Source of the DNA: Vitellaria paradoxa
Lineage: Eukaryota > Streptophyta > Magnoliopsida > Ericales > Sapotaceae
NCBI GenBank assembly: GCA_019916065.1
Contig: CM034239.1
Coordinates: 38,402,419-38,466,418 of the forward strand
DNA length: 64,000 nucleotides
Reading direction: 5' to 3'
Shown: positions 1 to 11,629 of the stretch, piece after piece
How positions within the stretch are numbered: the first letter of the stretch is position 1
Layout of the letters: each line of letters opens with the position of its first letter
The notes under the pieces: generated by a model
What the model was told of the DNA's origin: nothing
What the model saw: the letters and a program-made list of their open reading frames with translations, nothing else
The model's database searches: none
Position numbers and translations under genes: made by a program

Positions 1-756
1 GAGTAGCATTCTGTGAAGTAAGCTTTGATGGTGTAAGCAACTTGTAAGTTGCAATTATTTCCTGCAATGTCAAAAAGATTTCAGCAATAAACATCAAGCT
101 ACCTACCATGGAACAAAATTAAGGACCAAGTTGCAACTACCAACAGAACCAGTGCTAAAATAATTGCACTTGACAATTAAATTTAAATATGTATACATCA
201 AGGACAATATATATGATTCATAGCGGGTTAGTGCAACTTTAGGTTGGTTTGAATATAATCCACTGGTGATGATAGGAGAAAATGAAGACGGCCAGTGGTG
301 GTAAGGTGACACTAGTGGTTTTAGTTTCTATTGACGAAGGATTGCTATCTTGGTTAGGATGAAAAGAGGAACATCATGGAAATGGTTCTGAGGCAGCACA
401 AAAAATATGAAAAAATATTTAAATGTTTAGAGATATAAATTGAAAAACATCTAAGTGTATAAAAACCGAATGATAAGTTAACTAAACAACTTCATATTTT
501 GGCATATCATGGAATTTTTGTAGGTTTCATTGTATTTCAATAAAAAAATAGAATTACTATTCCACTAGAGTTTCATTTTTTCGTTTCAGTCTCTTAGGAA
601 AAAGAAACTACTTGGTTGTTTCTTGAGAAACATATTTTGTTCCTTGCTATCGGAACACATATGAGAAGTGGAGGATTTTAGTGGAAAGGGAGATTATGGT
701 AAACTGATACTGGATTCACACTGGCAATGAAATGTAAACCTTTGTTTTCCTTGCTT

Positions 757-970
757 AATTTTGCTACTCTTCTGATAATAAATTAATCTTACTTTCAAAG
801 TATTTTCATGCTGTTAATTTTGTTACTCTTCTCATAGTAAATTAATCTTACTTTCAAAGAATACTTTCATGATGGTAATTTTGTTACTCTTCTCATAATA
901 AATTAATTTTACTTTCAAAGAATACTTTCAAGTTGTAATTAAGTCATAATAAATTAATCTTACTCTCATT
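757..970. repeat. Tandem repeat, about 61 bp, three copies plus a partial one
   Basis: Units starting near 755, 815 and 877 share the phrases TTTTGTTACTCTTCTCATA, AAATTAATCTTACTTTCAAAG and an ACTTTCATG-like end. A fourth unit (about 937-970) keeps only the middle. Copies differ by a few substitutions. No coding potential. Confidence 0.8.
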
Positions 971-1405
971 TAAAAAAAAAACTTTTAAAGAATACAAAAT
1001 TTACTCATTGACATGATAAAGACAATAGCAAATGAAACGCAAACAAATTTATGGACGTGTTACATGTTGCCAATGACCGAGACTTAGTTGGACGATCCAA
1101 CCAATTGGAAGTAATTTTGATGGTAGCCAATGATGAGACTCACCACAAAGGCAAGCGAAGTGAGAGTTAGGGTGGTTTGGAGCGAGAAAGATAGATATCA
1201 CCGAAGTAGAGAATCAATCATAGCAAAAGGTTATAATGGATAAGAGGTAGACGAAGTGGGATTATATAAGGGTAATGGTTAGGCTAAGGAGGCTGGCCTC
1301 CACGTACCCAAAATGTTGCTCTCAATAATAGGTGGCCAACACTTGCATGGCTTGACCCAACCATTAGTGGGAGGACATCCCAAGTGGGTATTGGTAGCAT
1401 CCCCA

Positions 1406-1575
1406 CTGTACAAGTGAGCATGCTTTGGCTAATTTGTTTGGTAGTGCTTCTCTCTAAACTAGGCAGAAGAGTAGATGAGTCACCTAACTTCTGTACAAGT
1501 GAGTATGCTTTGGCTAATTTGTTTGGTAGTGCTTCTCTCTAAACTGGGCAGAAGAGTCGATGAGTCACCTAACTT
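1406..1575. repeat. Tandem duplication, 85 bp x 2
   Basis: Positions 1406-1490 and 1491-1575 are nearly identical, both beginning CTGTACAAGTGAG and ending GAGTCACCTAACTT, with only a handful of substitutions. This suggests a fairly recent local duplication in non-coding DNA. Confidence 0.85.
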
Positions 1576-3299
1576 CTGACCACAAGGCCACTAGTCTTCG
1601 ATGGTCTCACAAGTGGATAAAAGAAAGGCTATGAAACCCTTTGGGGTGCTTGTCACTAGTTGAGGGTTCCTTAGGCCTTGCTCTTAACCTAGTGTGGTGA
1701 GTATCTTCCATGAAGGCCAAGTATGGAGGCTTCTAGGAGGTCTCACGAAAGGGACTTGTTTTGGGAAGGTTTGTGTTAGTTTTTGCATGTAAGGGAGGAT
1801 CCGCAACAAGGCAAGTCTGTAGGGAGCTCTCTTACGGATGTTATGGGTTGTGCGTCTGCCAGAGGATCCTACTAGATGGGCATGCTCCTCGATAGGGGTA
1901 GACTCTTCTGGCTTGTGCGCACGTGGAAAGGGTTATCATAGCATCGACGTGGCATTGGCACGTATCTATGTACCCACACATGCTAAGATAACATACTAGT
2001 AAAGTTGGGTAAAATATTGTGGATCATGTACGAGTGTTGTCGATAGATATGGGCAGTCAATTATCTAACACACCTGCCATTTTAGTGCTCAACTAGGGGA
2101 CACCAAGTCACACGATCTCCTTAAATTGCATCCCTCCCCCTCCTCCCCCACAAGAGTACCTTCTATTCATAAGCACTTATACTAGGGAAGAGTGTTAATC
2201 ATCTTCCATGTGTCCTTCTGAGAAAACCAATTCTCAAAACAACTAAGAGGTTGGTGATACAACCTCTACTAGGACCTACAATGGGACATTTACAAGCTCT
2301 CATGAATTAGATAGTTGCCTTCCAAAAATCCTAATAGGTCATATTGGAGACTATTCTAGTCCTCTAACATGGTCAAGCACAACATTTGTTGGCCATTCCA
2401 GCAATGGTGCCATCTCCTCCTACTAACTCTAAGTGCAACCCAACTTCTAATGATAAAGGATATGTAAACATTCCTCGGGACACCTCTGCCACCATCAATG
2501 TACCTTCCGCCTCACCCTTCTATGGCGGCTTTCCCTCTTCTCATGAGTTATAAGATATCAATATACCTTTTCATGACACCAACATTGCCAGAGTGCCTTC
2601 GTCCCCACCCTTCCAAGATAGCTCCTCATCCTATCATTAAGGAGGAGATAGTGACATTCGTCCTCAAGATACCAAAAACACTATCGAAGTACCTCAGCCT
2701 AAGTTTTCCGTAGTGTCTCCCTATCCTCATTTGTACTTGCTATGAGGGCCCATATTATAGATCCTCCAATCAGCGTCATGTGTGCTAAATCCTTCGACCA
2801 CTTTCCTAGTTGTAACTTAAAAAACCTATCTACTAGTGTATGACTCTTTTCCTATGTTCACCTTTGAACAACTAAAACACCAAGTTTATAACTTCATCCA
2901 ACAATTGGAATTGGACTTTCATCCTCCCCCCCCCCCCCAAAAAAAAAATCCTTCAAAGATAGCTAAACCACCTTACTTGGTGTCCTCAATTTCATAAGAT
3001 TTGATGCAAAGCGAGGTTGTGCTTGCAAATTGATAAGGTTTGTGGACACTTTTGGCACCCACAAGATAGACAAGAACCTCTACTTGAAGGAGTTATCCAA
3101 ATCCCACATAATAACACCTACACTCGGTGTACCTGTCAGATCTTTCTCCTCAAGGAAAGAATTTGGTGTAGAAGTTTCACAAAAACACCTTAACCATCCT
3201 CTAGCTCGTTCAAGGTTCTCACAGACTCGAGGACAACCTCACCTATGTCAAGAGAGTTTTGTGAAAAACATGATGAGCATTTAAGATTTTGTATCCAAT

Positions 3300-4210
3300 C
3301 ATGTGAAGATTGGTCACTAGGGCTTCTCAGAAAGCCCCTTGTATGAAATTTCCGAGAAATCAAAAAAAGGTATGGATGCCTTATTTATCCCCAAATAAAG
3401 ATGAATACTATATAGTAGCAGTAAGAAATACTTTGGCTTTAAATCCGGGTATTAAGGAGCAACTTGTTGTTCCAGCCCAATATCACCAAGAATTCCTAGC
3501 TATTGCATGGGAAATTGTTCATCTTCGAATTTTTTTTTTTCCCTTCCAGTATTTTTTGATTGGAGCTTCCCTCATTCATTTAATCAAGCATAATGATGCG
3601 AATTGGGCTATAATGAGTTCTAACATGCAACGTCAAGCAATTCCGTTCTCTAGGTCCGAGAAGTGCATTGTTGGAATGCCAAGTGGCTTTAGATCTAGGG
3701 GCTGTTGCTATAGCTGAACACAGGGGAAAAATCATTTATACTGATACTGACAAGATTATTTTATCAAATAATAGAGATACTCTAAGCATTCCATCAGTTA
3801 TGTATCAATGCTCCTACAAAAAATACTTCCATGCAAAAAGGAAAAATTTGAGCGAACAGTGTCTCCACAGTTGGTGGCGAATTTGCGTTGAGGAAAAATG
3901 TATTAATGGCTTATATGCCATGGGAAGGTAACAACTTTAAAGATGTGGTACTTATTAGTGAGCGCATGGCATAGTGAAATATTTATATACTTCTTTTCAC
4001 ATACAGAAATATGAAATTCAAGCTCATGTGGCAAGCCAAGGCCCTACAAGGGTCACTAACAAAATACTGCATTTAGAAGCCCATTTATTACGCAACTTAA
4101 AAAAAATGAAATTGTAATGCTGGGATCTTAAGTAGAGATGGGTGATATTTTAGTAGGTAATTAACACCCCAAATGGTGAAAGGATCATCGTATGATCATG
4201 GGTAGAGAAG
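3300..4210 (+). pseudogene. Nuclear copy of chloroplast rpoB, fragment
   Basis: The plus strand encodes, with frameshifts and stops, an internal part of the plastid-encoded RNA polymerase beta subunit. Recognisable stretches in order are the segment ending in QVVPA-type sequence, [56 protein letters not shown], and after a frame change YMPWEG/VLISER-like, [19 protein letters not shown] and IVMLGSW-like sequence near 4110-4145. The family protein is over 1000 residues and only about 300 codons are represented. Frameshifts near 3530 and 3680-3700 and several stops show it is dead. Since it is embedded among nuclear transposons and decayed, I read it as an old plastid-to-nucleus transfer, not plastid sequence. 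Confidence 0.85.
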
Positions 4211-5009
4211 AGTGATATTGGGCTCAAGATTTTCCCAGACTCGTCCCAAATAACCTACAAACAAACATGATAAAATAACATATCTTTTTCTCTTATTATA
4301 ATCCTTTTATTCTTCTTATTTTTTTCATTTTTTTTAATTCTAACTTCTTATCAACTAATAATAACAAATATAGAAGAAAGAAAGATTCTAAAGACAAATG
4401 TACTCAAAAAGAAGGTTAAACCAGTAACTATAAACATTATTTGAAGAAGCATCTAAGAGAGTGCATACCTCTAGGAGTATAAAAATGGTATTAAAAGAAT
4501 TCCATAATGGCAAAGCTAGATCTTCAGAAGTTTCTCTTTTCTAAACAAAAAAAAAGGCATATGTCAAATGCAAGTTTGAAATGATAATCAAGTGGCATAT
4601 AAGAGAAAAGTTCAAGCTAATTGAAGTTAACATCTAGGTTGTAACATATATGATCACATTAAATCAATCTGCATCTCATTCTAATGCATGGCCATTTTGT
4701 TGTTACAGATTGAAAACATAAGGAAACAAAAGCAAAGTAATATTATAATATGAGCAGTCTAAAGCTTCGAGGCACCAAGCAGAATCTAAACATCTCTCCC
4801 TCTCTCTATGCCAAGCGAATCTGAAGGTCTCTCTCTCTCTCTCTCTCATGTGTCTTCAAGGGAAAGGGAAGGTCCTTATTGAATATGAATTTTGGCTCCT
4901 TTTTTTCCCAATTCTCATATAAATTAAAACAAAATTAATTGCAAATCTTTGTTGTTATAATGTTTGTTTGAGTAGATTCTTATTAGGATGTTTTAGGTTT
5001 TATTTTTGT
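4211..5009. other. Gene-free AT-rich spacer
   Basis: No coding signal. It holds a short CT microsatellite near 4829-4848 and runs of A and T. It separates the rpoB relic from the hAT transposase relic, and the hAT left terminus probably lies here but I could not identify it. Confidence 0.5.
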
Positions 5010-5705
5010 GGTTTATATGCATTTTACATCATATTATTTAATTCTTGCCCTTGAATTTTTCTAATTAAGATGTTTTCACAGTTTGTGTTTGTTCTTGATA
5101 GGTTTATTCAAAGTATCAATGTGAGTTTCTTTTTTTATTTTTAAGAATTTTTTGAGCATTTTATGAGTTTTAGAATTTATTAATCTTAGTTAATTGTTAA
5201 TTCTTTGATTTGAAGGCATATACACAACAAATGGGAAAAACATCCACAATAAATAAGTTTTTTCAAGAGAAAAAATACAATACAAATCCTTTCTAAGTAG
5301 ATGATGGTAATCCTTCTGCAAATCCTTCGAAAATATCACAAAAGAATGGTTTATATGCATTTTACAACCTATTATTTAATTCTTGCCCTTGAATTTTCCG
5401 ATTAAGATGTTTTCACAATTTGTTCTTGTTCTTGACAGATTTATTCAAAGTACCAATGTGAGTTTCTTTTTTTTTTTTTTTTTTTTAAAGAAATGTGTGA
5501 GCATTTTATGAGTTTTAGAATTTAGTAATTTTAGTTAATTGTTAATGATACTAGAAAAGCCTTTTCTTTGATTTGAAGGCATATACACAACAGATGGGAA
5601 AAAAACCCGCAATAAATAAGTTTTTCAAGAGAAAAAAATACAAATCCTTCCAAAGTAGATGATGGTAATCCTTCTGCAAATCCTTCGACAACGTCACAAA
5701 AGAAT
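5010..5705. repeat. Tandem duplication covering the first exon region of the hAT pseudogene
   Basis: Copy 1 (5010-5347) and copy 2 (5348-5705) share the order of phrases GTTTATATGCATTTTACA, ATTCTTGCCCTTGAATTTT, GATTTGAAGGCATATACACA, ATGGGAAAAA, AATAAATAAGTTTTT and CTTCTGCAAATCCTTCGA. Copy 2 carries a long T run and extra bases. Each copy includes an ATG followed by a Lys-rich start typical of TTF-type hAT transposases, so the duplication repeats the putative 5' exon. Confidence 0.8.
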
Positions 5706-7067
5706 TGAAAAAATAAGATGGAATCAAATTCCTTAGCGTGATCCAAGATTATGCAACTCAGTTTGGGACTATCATGTTAATCAACAAGATGAAATTCGAT
5801 GAGTGTATATTAGTCTTGGAGCATACTAGCCAAAACTAAAAAAAACCCGAAATCTAGACTAGAATCTGATCTTTGTAGCTTTCAATCTTTATGGTTCAAA
5901 CTATTCTCTTGGCTAGAATATTCGCCTAAAAAATATGCAGCCTTTTGCCTACCATGCTCTCTCTTTAATAAGCTTTTTGGATCCCATGCTAGGCAAATTG
6001 CATTTATTGTTGATGGATTTAGGAGTTGGAAGAAAGTTAGGAATGAAAAGGATTGTGCTTTTCTATCAGATGGGCAAATATTCTCACTTTCCATATCAAG
6101 TCTTATTAAGTTGCAGAGAGATCATGTCAGGACTCGATGACTCCATGTCAAAATATTCAAAAGGTGACTGAAAATTTTTCTTCTAAACAAATTCAAAATA
6201 ATCGACTTAGATTGAAAACCTCAGTTGGTGTAATTCAATGGTTTACATTTCAGGCTTGTGCTTTTGGAGGTAGAGATGAAAGTTTTCATTTACTCAATCA
6301 TGGCAATTTTTTGGAAATGCCAAACTACATGGTAGCACTAAAAGAAAGAGTTGTCGAAGTGGTGAATGAAGCTAAAAAAAATTGCGACTTACAAATCAAA
6401 CAACAATCCAAAAAGAGATTTTGCAAATTTTTGTAACAGAAGTAAAGAAGGTGATTCGTGAAAAAATTGGTGATGCAAAATTTTGTATAATTGTTGATGA
6501 AGCCAAGAAGGAGCAAATGACTTTTTTGCTGAGACTTGTGGATAAAAACCGCTTTGTAAAAGAATTTTTTTTAGAGTTAATCATGTTCTCGACAGTACGG
6601 CATTGACACTCAAGGAGAGCTTATATTCTCTACTTTCTTAGCATAATCTAGATATTAAGAATATTTGCTGGCAAAGATACGATGGCGCAAGTAATACACA
6701 CACAAGGTTTCATGGATTGCAAACTTTGGTTTTGAATGACAGCCCCTATGCTTAATGTGCTCACTGCTTTATGCATCGTCTACAATTATAGCATTAGTAT
6801 CATTATCAAAAGAAGTTATGCTTATTTAACAATTTTTTTTTTTTTGGGTAAATTGACTTCATTATTAATGCTTCATGCAGGTGAAATGATGAACTAAAGT
6901 TGCTCATGCGGATGATATTGCTTATTTAATTTTCATTAATGAGCATGAGACTAGAAAGGGATTGAATCAGATTGGCACTTTCCAACAGCCTAAAGTTACT
7001 CGTTGGATTTCTCACTTAAAGTATGTCTCTAAGTTGGTAAAGATGTATTGTGTTATGTGTATAGTTT
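5220..7067 (+). pseudogene. hAT superfamily (TTF-type zinc finger) transposase pseudogene, N-terminal part
   Basis: Translation fragments follow plant TTF-type/DUF4371 hAT transposases in order. There is a start near 5230 or 5590, a degenerate DGFRSWKK / KDCAF section near 6010-6060, then QNIQKVTENFSSKQIQNNRL with QACAFGGRDES and NHGNFLEM (6141-6330). After a frame change come EILQIFVTEVKKVIREKIGD and AKFCIIVDEAKKEQM with LLRLVDK (6415-6550), a YDGASN/GLQTLVLND-like piece (6678-6745), and QPKVTRWISHLKYVSKLVK (6980-7050). Frames shift repeatedly and stops occur, so it is non-functional. The copia element at 7068 interrupts it and the remainder resumes at 14000. The expected enzyme is a cut-and-paste DDE transposase acting in the nucleus. 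Confidence 0.85.
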
Positions 7068-7349
7068 TGAAAGTAGAACTGAAGCAGAAGAATTATTATT
7101 CAATATACCGAAAGGTGTTACAGCTCAATATTTATACACAAACTACTCCCAAATCTGTAGTTATCTGCAACCTAAAATCAGTAAAACAGATTCCTAAAAA
7201 ACAGTAACTTAATCCCTGTAAATCTGCAACTATAACATCTCTATCCAATCCTATATTGATCTGAACTTATCTTCCTAAAATATCTCAATACAAATCTCCT
7301 AGAATATCTTTACAGTCACCTAAACTTATCTCACCTAAACTTATCTACA
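7068..7349 (-). repeat. 3' LTR of the copia element
   Basis: 282 bp, starting TGAAAGTAG and ending TCTACA on the plus strand (TG...CA). It contains CACCTAAACTTATCT twice in tandem near the end, where the partner LTR has it once; this accounts for the 15-bp length difference. AGTTT precedes it at 7063-7067. Confidence 0.93.
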
Positions 7350-7362
7350 CTCCCCCTCAAGC
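7350..7362 (-). promoter_or_regulatory. Polypurine tract of the copia element
   Basis: Read on the minus strand, a purine-rich run (TTGAGGGGGAG) lies directly before the 3' LTR. This is the expected site of plus-strand DNA priming during reverse transcription. Confidence 0.8.
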
Positions 7363-7492
7363 TGGGAATAAATATTAATCATTCCCAGCTTGCCGACCAA
7401 ATTTTCAAAGCTTGGTTTATGTAGACCTTTTGTTAATACATCAGCTGTTTGCTCTCCAGTTGGAATATAGTTTAAACAAATAATTTTACTGT

Positions 7493-8870
7493 CTAGCTTC
7501 TCCTTGATGAGTGTCGGTCAACCTCAACATGTTTAGTACGATCATAATGGACTGGATTCTTAGTTATGTTAATTGCTGCCCTATTGTCATAGTATATTCT
7601 CATAGGAGTACAATTAGGCATCTTTAATTCCTTTAGTAGCCTCTCAAGCCAAATACCCTTACAAATTCCATAGGCCAAGACTCGAAATTCAGCTTCTGCA
7701 CTATTTCTTGCAACTACTAGTTGTTTTTTACTCCTCCAAGTTACTAAATTTCCTCATAGGTAGGCACAATAACCTGAGGTTAATCTTCTATCAATTGAGG
7801 AACCTGCCCATTCAGCATCCGTATAGATTTCCACTAGTTTATTGTTTCCTTTTTTGAAAAACAGCCCCTTCCCAGGTGTATTCTTCAAATACTTTAAAAT
7901 CCTATACACAGCTTCAAGGTGTTGTTTCTTAGGAGAATGCATGAACCGACTTACCATGCTAATAGCGAAGGTGATGTCTGGACGAGTGTGAGATAGATAA
8001 ATCAGTTTGCCCACCAGCTTCTGATATCGTTCCTTGTTCACCTCTTCTTCTCCTTCCAGTTCTAACTTTACATTAGGATCTATTGGAATCTCAGCTGGCT
8101 TGCAGCCTAGCATTCCTACCTCTGGGAGAAGGTCAAGTACATATTTCCGCTAACTGATGGTAATCCCTGCACTGCTGCGAGCTACTTCCATACCCAGGAA
8201 ATATCTCAATGCTCCCAAATCCTTTAATTCGAATTCCCCTGCCAGATAACTCTTCAAGGAGTTTACTTCTCCCAGATCATTCCCGGTGACTATAATATCA
8301 TCTACATACACAATAAGGAGAGTAATCTTGTCATCCTGTGAGTGTTTGTAGAACAAAGTGTGATCTGTCTGAGCTTGACTAAAACCCTTTTTCTTAACAG
8401 CTTGAGTAAACTTATTGAACCATTCCCTTGGTGACTGTTTTAGCCCATAGAGAGATTTCTTCAATCTACAAACCTTGTTGTTGTTCCCTTAGAATCCTGG
8501 AGGTGCAGTCATGTAAACTTCTTCATGCAAATCTCCATTTAGGAAGGCATTTTTCACATCTAATTGATGTAGAGGCCAGTCCAGATTTGCAGCCAAGGAT
8601 AAGATGACTCTTATAGTGTTCAACTTAGCAACAAGGGCAAATGTTTCTTGGTAATCTATCCCCTGAGTTTGAGTAAATCATTTGGCCACTAACCTGCTCT
8701 TATATCTGCCAACACTCCCATCAGCATTGTATTTTATGGAGAACACCCACTTATAGCCGACAGTTCTTTTCCCAGCAGGAAGAGCCACCATTTCTCATGT
8801 TTTGTTTTTCCTTAGTGCATCTATTTCTTCCTGAACTACAGCTCCCCACTTTGGGTCTGCTAGAGCTTCT
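7493..8870 (-). pseudogene. Copia reverse transcriptase and RNase H, broken
   Basis: From high to low coordinate on the minus strand: a degraded start of the reverse transcriptase domain (8465-8870, with TNLDWPLHQLDVKNAF-like sequence and stops), then KKSLYGLKQSPREWF, the catalytic LIVYVDDIIVTGND box (about 8290-8330), ELKDLGALRYFLGMEVARS, a connection with RYQKLVGKLIYLSHTRPDI and HLEAVYRILKYLK (7870-8030), and the RNase H part with EIYTDAEWAGS (about 7790-7830) and YYDNRAAINITKNPVHYDRT (about 7540-7605). The YVDD catalytic motif is intact, but stops and frameshifts at about 8150, 8465 and 7680-7750 divide the frame. Confidence 0.88.
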
Positions 8871-9819
8871 TCTATGCTGTTTGGGACTGCATTGTTCGAC
8901 AAAGCAGTGGTAAAGGCATGAAATGTAGGAGATAGTCTTGCATAAGAGATATACTTAGATATGGGATACTGGGTGCAGGTTCTGGTCCCTTTTCTAAGGG
9001 CAATGGCCAGTCCAGATCCTGTTCTGAAGCTGCAGTCTGGTGCAGATTCTGGTCAGTACTTCCTTCACAGTCCTGAGAACTGGAAATCGAGTCAAATTGG
9101 CCTTGTTGGTGTGGATTTCTTCTCGAATAAACTAGCAATTGGCCTTTTGTTTGAGAATCAATTCTGGTTGTTTCTCCCCCTGACTGATAAGTACCTCCTC
9201 TTGATTCCTCAGATGGTGTAATGTTAGGTTCTATAGGTAAAGGCAGGTGGTCTGTGGGCAGTAAAGGTAGAGGTTGCCGTTGCTGTTCTGTGGGTTGTTC
9301 TGTGGGCTGAGTGACTATATCCCAAGACTTTTCTTCATTCACCATCTCCCCCTGAAGAGAAGTATTGGGAAAGAACGGATGGGACTCAATAAATGAGATA
9401 TCCATAGAGACAAAAAATCGACGGAGTTGGGGAGAGTAGCATTTGTAACCCCGTTGGGTAGGAGAGTAACCAACAAAGACACATTTGATACTCTTTGGAT
9501 CAAGTTTGGACAGATTTGGCGAATGATTATGGACCAACACAGTACATCCAAAAATTTTGGGAGGAAGAGACGCCAGAGACCTAAAATCTGGGTAGAGATG
9601 AAGAAGACTGGACACAGGAGCAGAGAAATTGAGAGGCTTGGAGGGCATTTTGTTAATCAAATATGCAGCTATTAAGATAGCTTCACCCCATAGATACTTA
9701 GGAACATTCATAGTGAACATTAGGGCCCTAGCTACCTCAACTAAGTGTCTATTTTTCCTCTCAGCTATGCTATTCTGTTGGGGTGTATCTGAGCAAGAAC
9801 TTTGATGAATTATTCCATT

Positions 9820-9833
9820 GTTAGATAGATAGT
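9820..9833. repeat. Target-site duplication, left copy, of the RTE insertion
   Basis: GTTAGATAGATAGT here matches 11616-11629 exactly. It encodes part of the copia integrase on the minus strand and marks the insertion edge. Confidence 0.92.
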
Positions 9834-11615
9834 AAGGCAAAGACATTTGAGGATTTATATAGGCGACTTGACACTAAGGAGGGCGAAAGAGAGATATTCA
9901 AGCTTGCTAAATTTAGAGATAGACGGACCAAGGATTTAAACCAAGTTAAATGCATTAAGGATGAGGATGAAAAGGTATTAGTAAAAGAAGAGGAGATAAA
10001 GGAGCGTTGGAAGAGCTACTTCTACAAGTTATTTAACGAAAGCAGTAGTAGTGACATACATTTTGGGCAGTTTACCACTTTTTAGGAAGAATTAAATTTT
10101 ATATTCTATAGGAGAATCAGTAGGGAAGAAGTAAAAGAAGTATTAAAAAGGATGAAGAATGGGAAAGCGGTTGGGCCAGATGGTATCCCTATTGAGGTTT
10201 GGAGGTGCTTAGGAGAGGATGGCATAAGTTGATTGACAAAACTTTTTAATGTAGTGCTAAAGAGCAAGAAGATGCCTGATGCATGGAGGAAAAGTATCCT
10301 TATACCCATATACAAGAACAAGGGAGATATTCAGAACTGTGCGAACTATCGCGGGATTAAATTGATGAGCCATACGATGAAATTATGGGAGAGAGTTATT
10401 GAGAGAAGACTAAGAAGGACAACAAACGTTTCAGAGAACCAATTTGGTTTCATGCCTGGAAGACCAACCATGGAGGCTATCTTTCTCTTGAGGAGGTTAA
10501 TGGGACAGTATAGAGAAGGTAAAAAAGATTTACATATGGTGTTTATCGATTTAGAGAAGGCATATGATCGGGTTCATAGGGAGATTCTATAGAGAGTATT
10601 GGAAAAGAAAGGAGCGTATGTCACATATATTGAGGCGATAAAGGACATGTATGATAGAGCCATGACATCTATACGGACGACTAGTGGAGAGACTAATGAG
10701 TTCCCTATCACGATTGGTTTACATTAAGGCTCAGCGTTAAGCCCGTACTTGTTTGCTTTAGTTATGGATGAGATTATAAGACATATTCAAGATGAGGTGT
10801 CGTGGTGTATGCTATTTGCAGATAATATTGTTTTAGTAGATGAGACGAGAGAAAGAGTGAATGCTAAGCTAGAATTGTGGCGGGATACGTTAGAGACAAA
10901 AGAGTTTAGGCTAAGCCGATGCAAGACGGAATATATGAAATGTAAGTTTAGTCAAAGTAGGATAACGAGTAGTATAGAGTAAGTTTAGGCACACAAAAGA
11001 TTATAGAGAAAGATAAATTTAGGTACCTTGGATCTATGGTGCAACAAGATGGAGGGATTGATACTGATGTAAGTCACAGGATTCAAGCTGGGTGGACCAA
11101 ATGGAAGAGTGCTTCGGGTGTTTTGTGTGACCGAAAAATCCCCCTCAAGGTGAAAGGAAAGTATTATAAGGCAGCGGTTAGACCAGCGCTGCTATATGGA
11201 TCAGAGTGTTGGGCAGTAAAGCATAATTATGGTCAGAAGATGGCAGTTGCGGAGATGAGGATGCTAAGGTGGATGTGCGGGATTACAAGGAAAGATAGGA
11301 TTAAGAACGAGGAGATTAGGGGCAAAGTAAGAATAGTATCGATTGAAGATAAAATGAGAGAAAACCGATTAAGATGGTTTGGCCATGTTAGAAGGCGTCC
11401 AGCAGAGGCACCTGTTAGAAGGTGTGAAAGTATGGAGATTGCCAGGGTAGGAGAGGTAGAGGAAGACCCAAGAGAAGCTGGAAAGAAACCATTAAACATG
11501 ACATAACCTATCTAGATTTATCGGAGGACATGCCCCTAAACAGATCTAATTGGCGTCGACAAATCCATATAGCCGACCCCACCTAGTGGGAAAAGGCTTG
11601 GTTTGGTTTGGTTTG
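9834..11615 (+). mobile_element. 5'-truncated RTE-type non-LTR retrotransposon (LINE) inside the copia element
   Basis: This 1.78 kb insertion has an exact 14-bp duplication at both ends and begins directly inside coding sequence, so the endonuclease part is missing (5' truncation, usual for LINEs). It ends with a conserved terminal phrase (GCCGACCCCACCTAGTGGG) followed by a short TTTGG-type tandem tail (about 11597-11615) in place of poly(A), as expected of plant RTE-clade elements. It lies opposite in orientation to its copia host. Confidence 0.92.
9835..11506 (+). pseudogene. RTE-type reverse transcriptase, inactive
   Basis: Conserved blocks in order: TFEDLYRRLDTKEGEREIFK and IKERWKSYFYKLFNE (9843-10040), [20 protein letters not shown] with [19 protein letters not shown] (10275-10390), [20 protein letters not shown] (about 10438-10497), [15 protein letters not shown] (first catalytic Asp, about 10542-10588), [15 protein letters not shown] (10730-10765), [15 protein letters not shown] (about 10809-10850), then IQAGWTKWKSASGVLCDRKI and the C-terminal LRWFGHVRRRP and RPRRSW-type stretch. 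The catalytic FADD box reads FADN, losing an essential Asp. Stops occur near 10083, 10230, 10590 and 10727. It cannot be active. Confidence 0.9.
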
Positions 11616-11629
11616 GTTAGATAGATAGT
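11616..11629. repeat. Target-site duplication, right copy, of the RTE insertion
   Basis: Identical to 9820-9833. The copia integrase frame resumes immediately to the right on the minus strand. Confidence 0.92.

Larger units (their letters stand above)
1..3299. other. Gene-free region at the left edge
   Basis: No exon, RNA gene or clear transposon protein is recognisable on either strand. Short open frames at 2498-2713 and 3030-3284 match no family I know and lack gene structure. Positions 2100-3290 are less AT-rich than the surroundings and could be an eroded retroelement, but I see no diagnostic motif. Two small tandem repeats and a 13-base C run (2926-2938) lie here. If the RCD1-like gene at 16.7 kb is intact, this stretch would lie in one of its introns; that is inference. 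Confidence 0.5.

Noticed and set aside
757..970. CRISPR-like repeat array
   Set aside because: Units are contiguous tandem repeats without unique spacers, and the organism is a plant.
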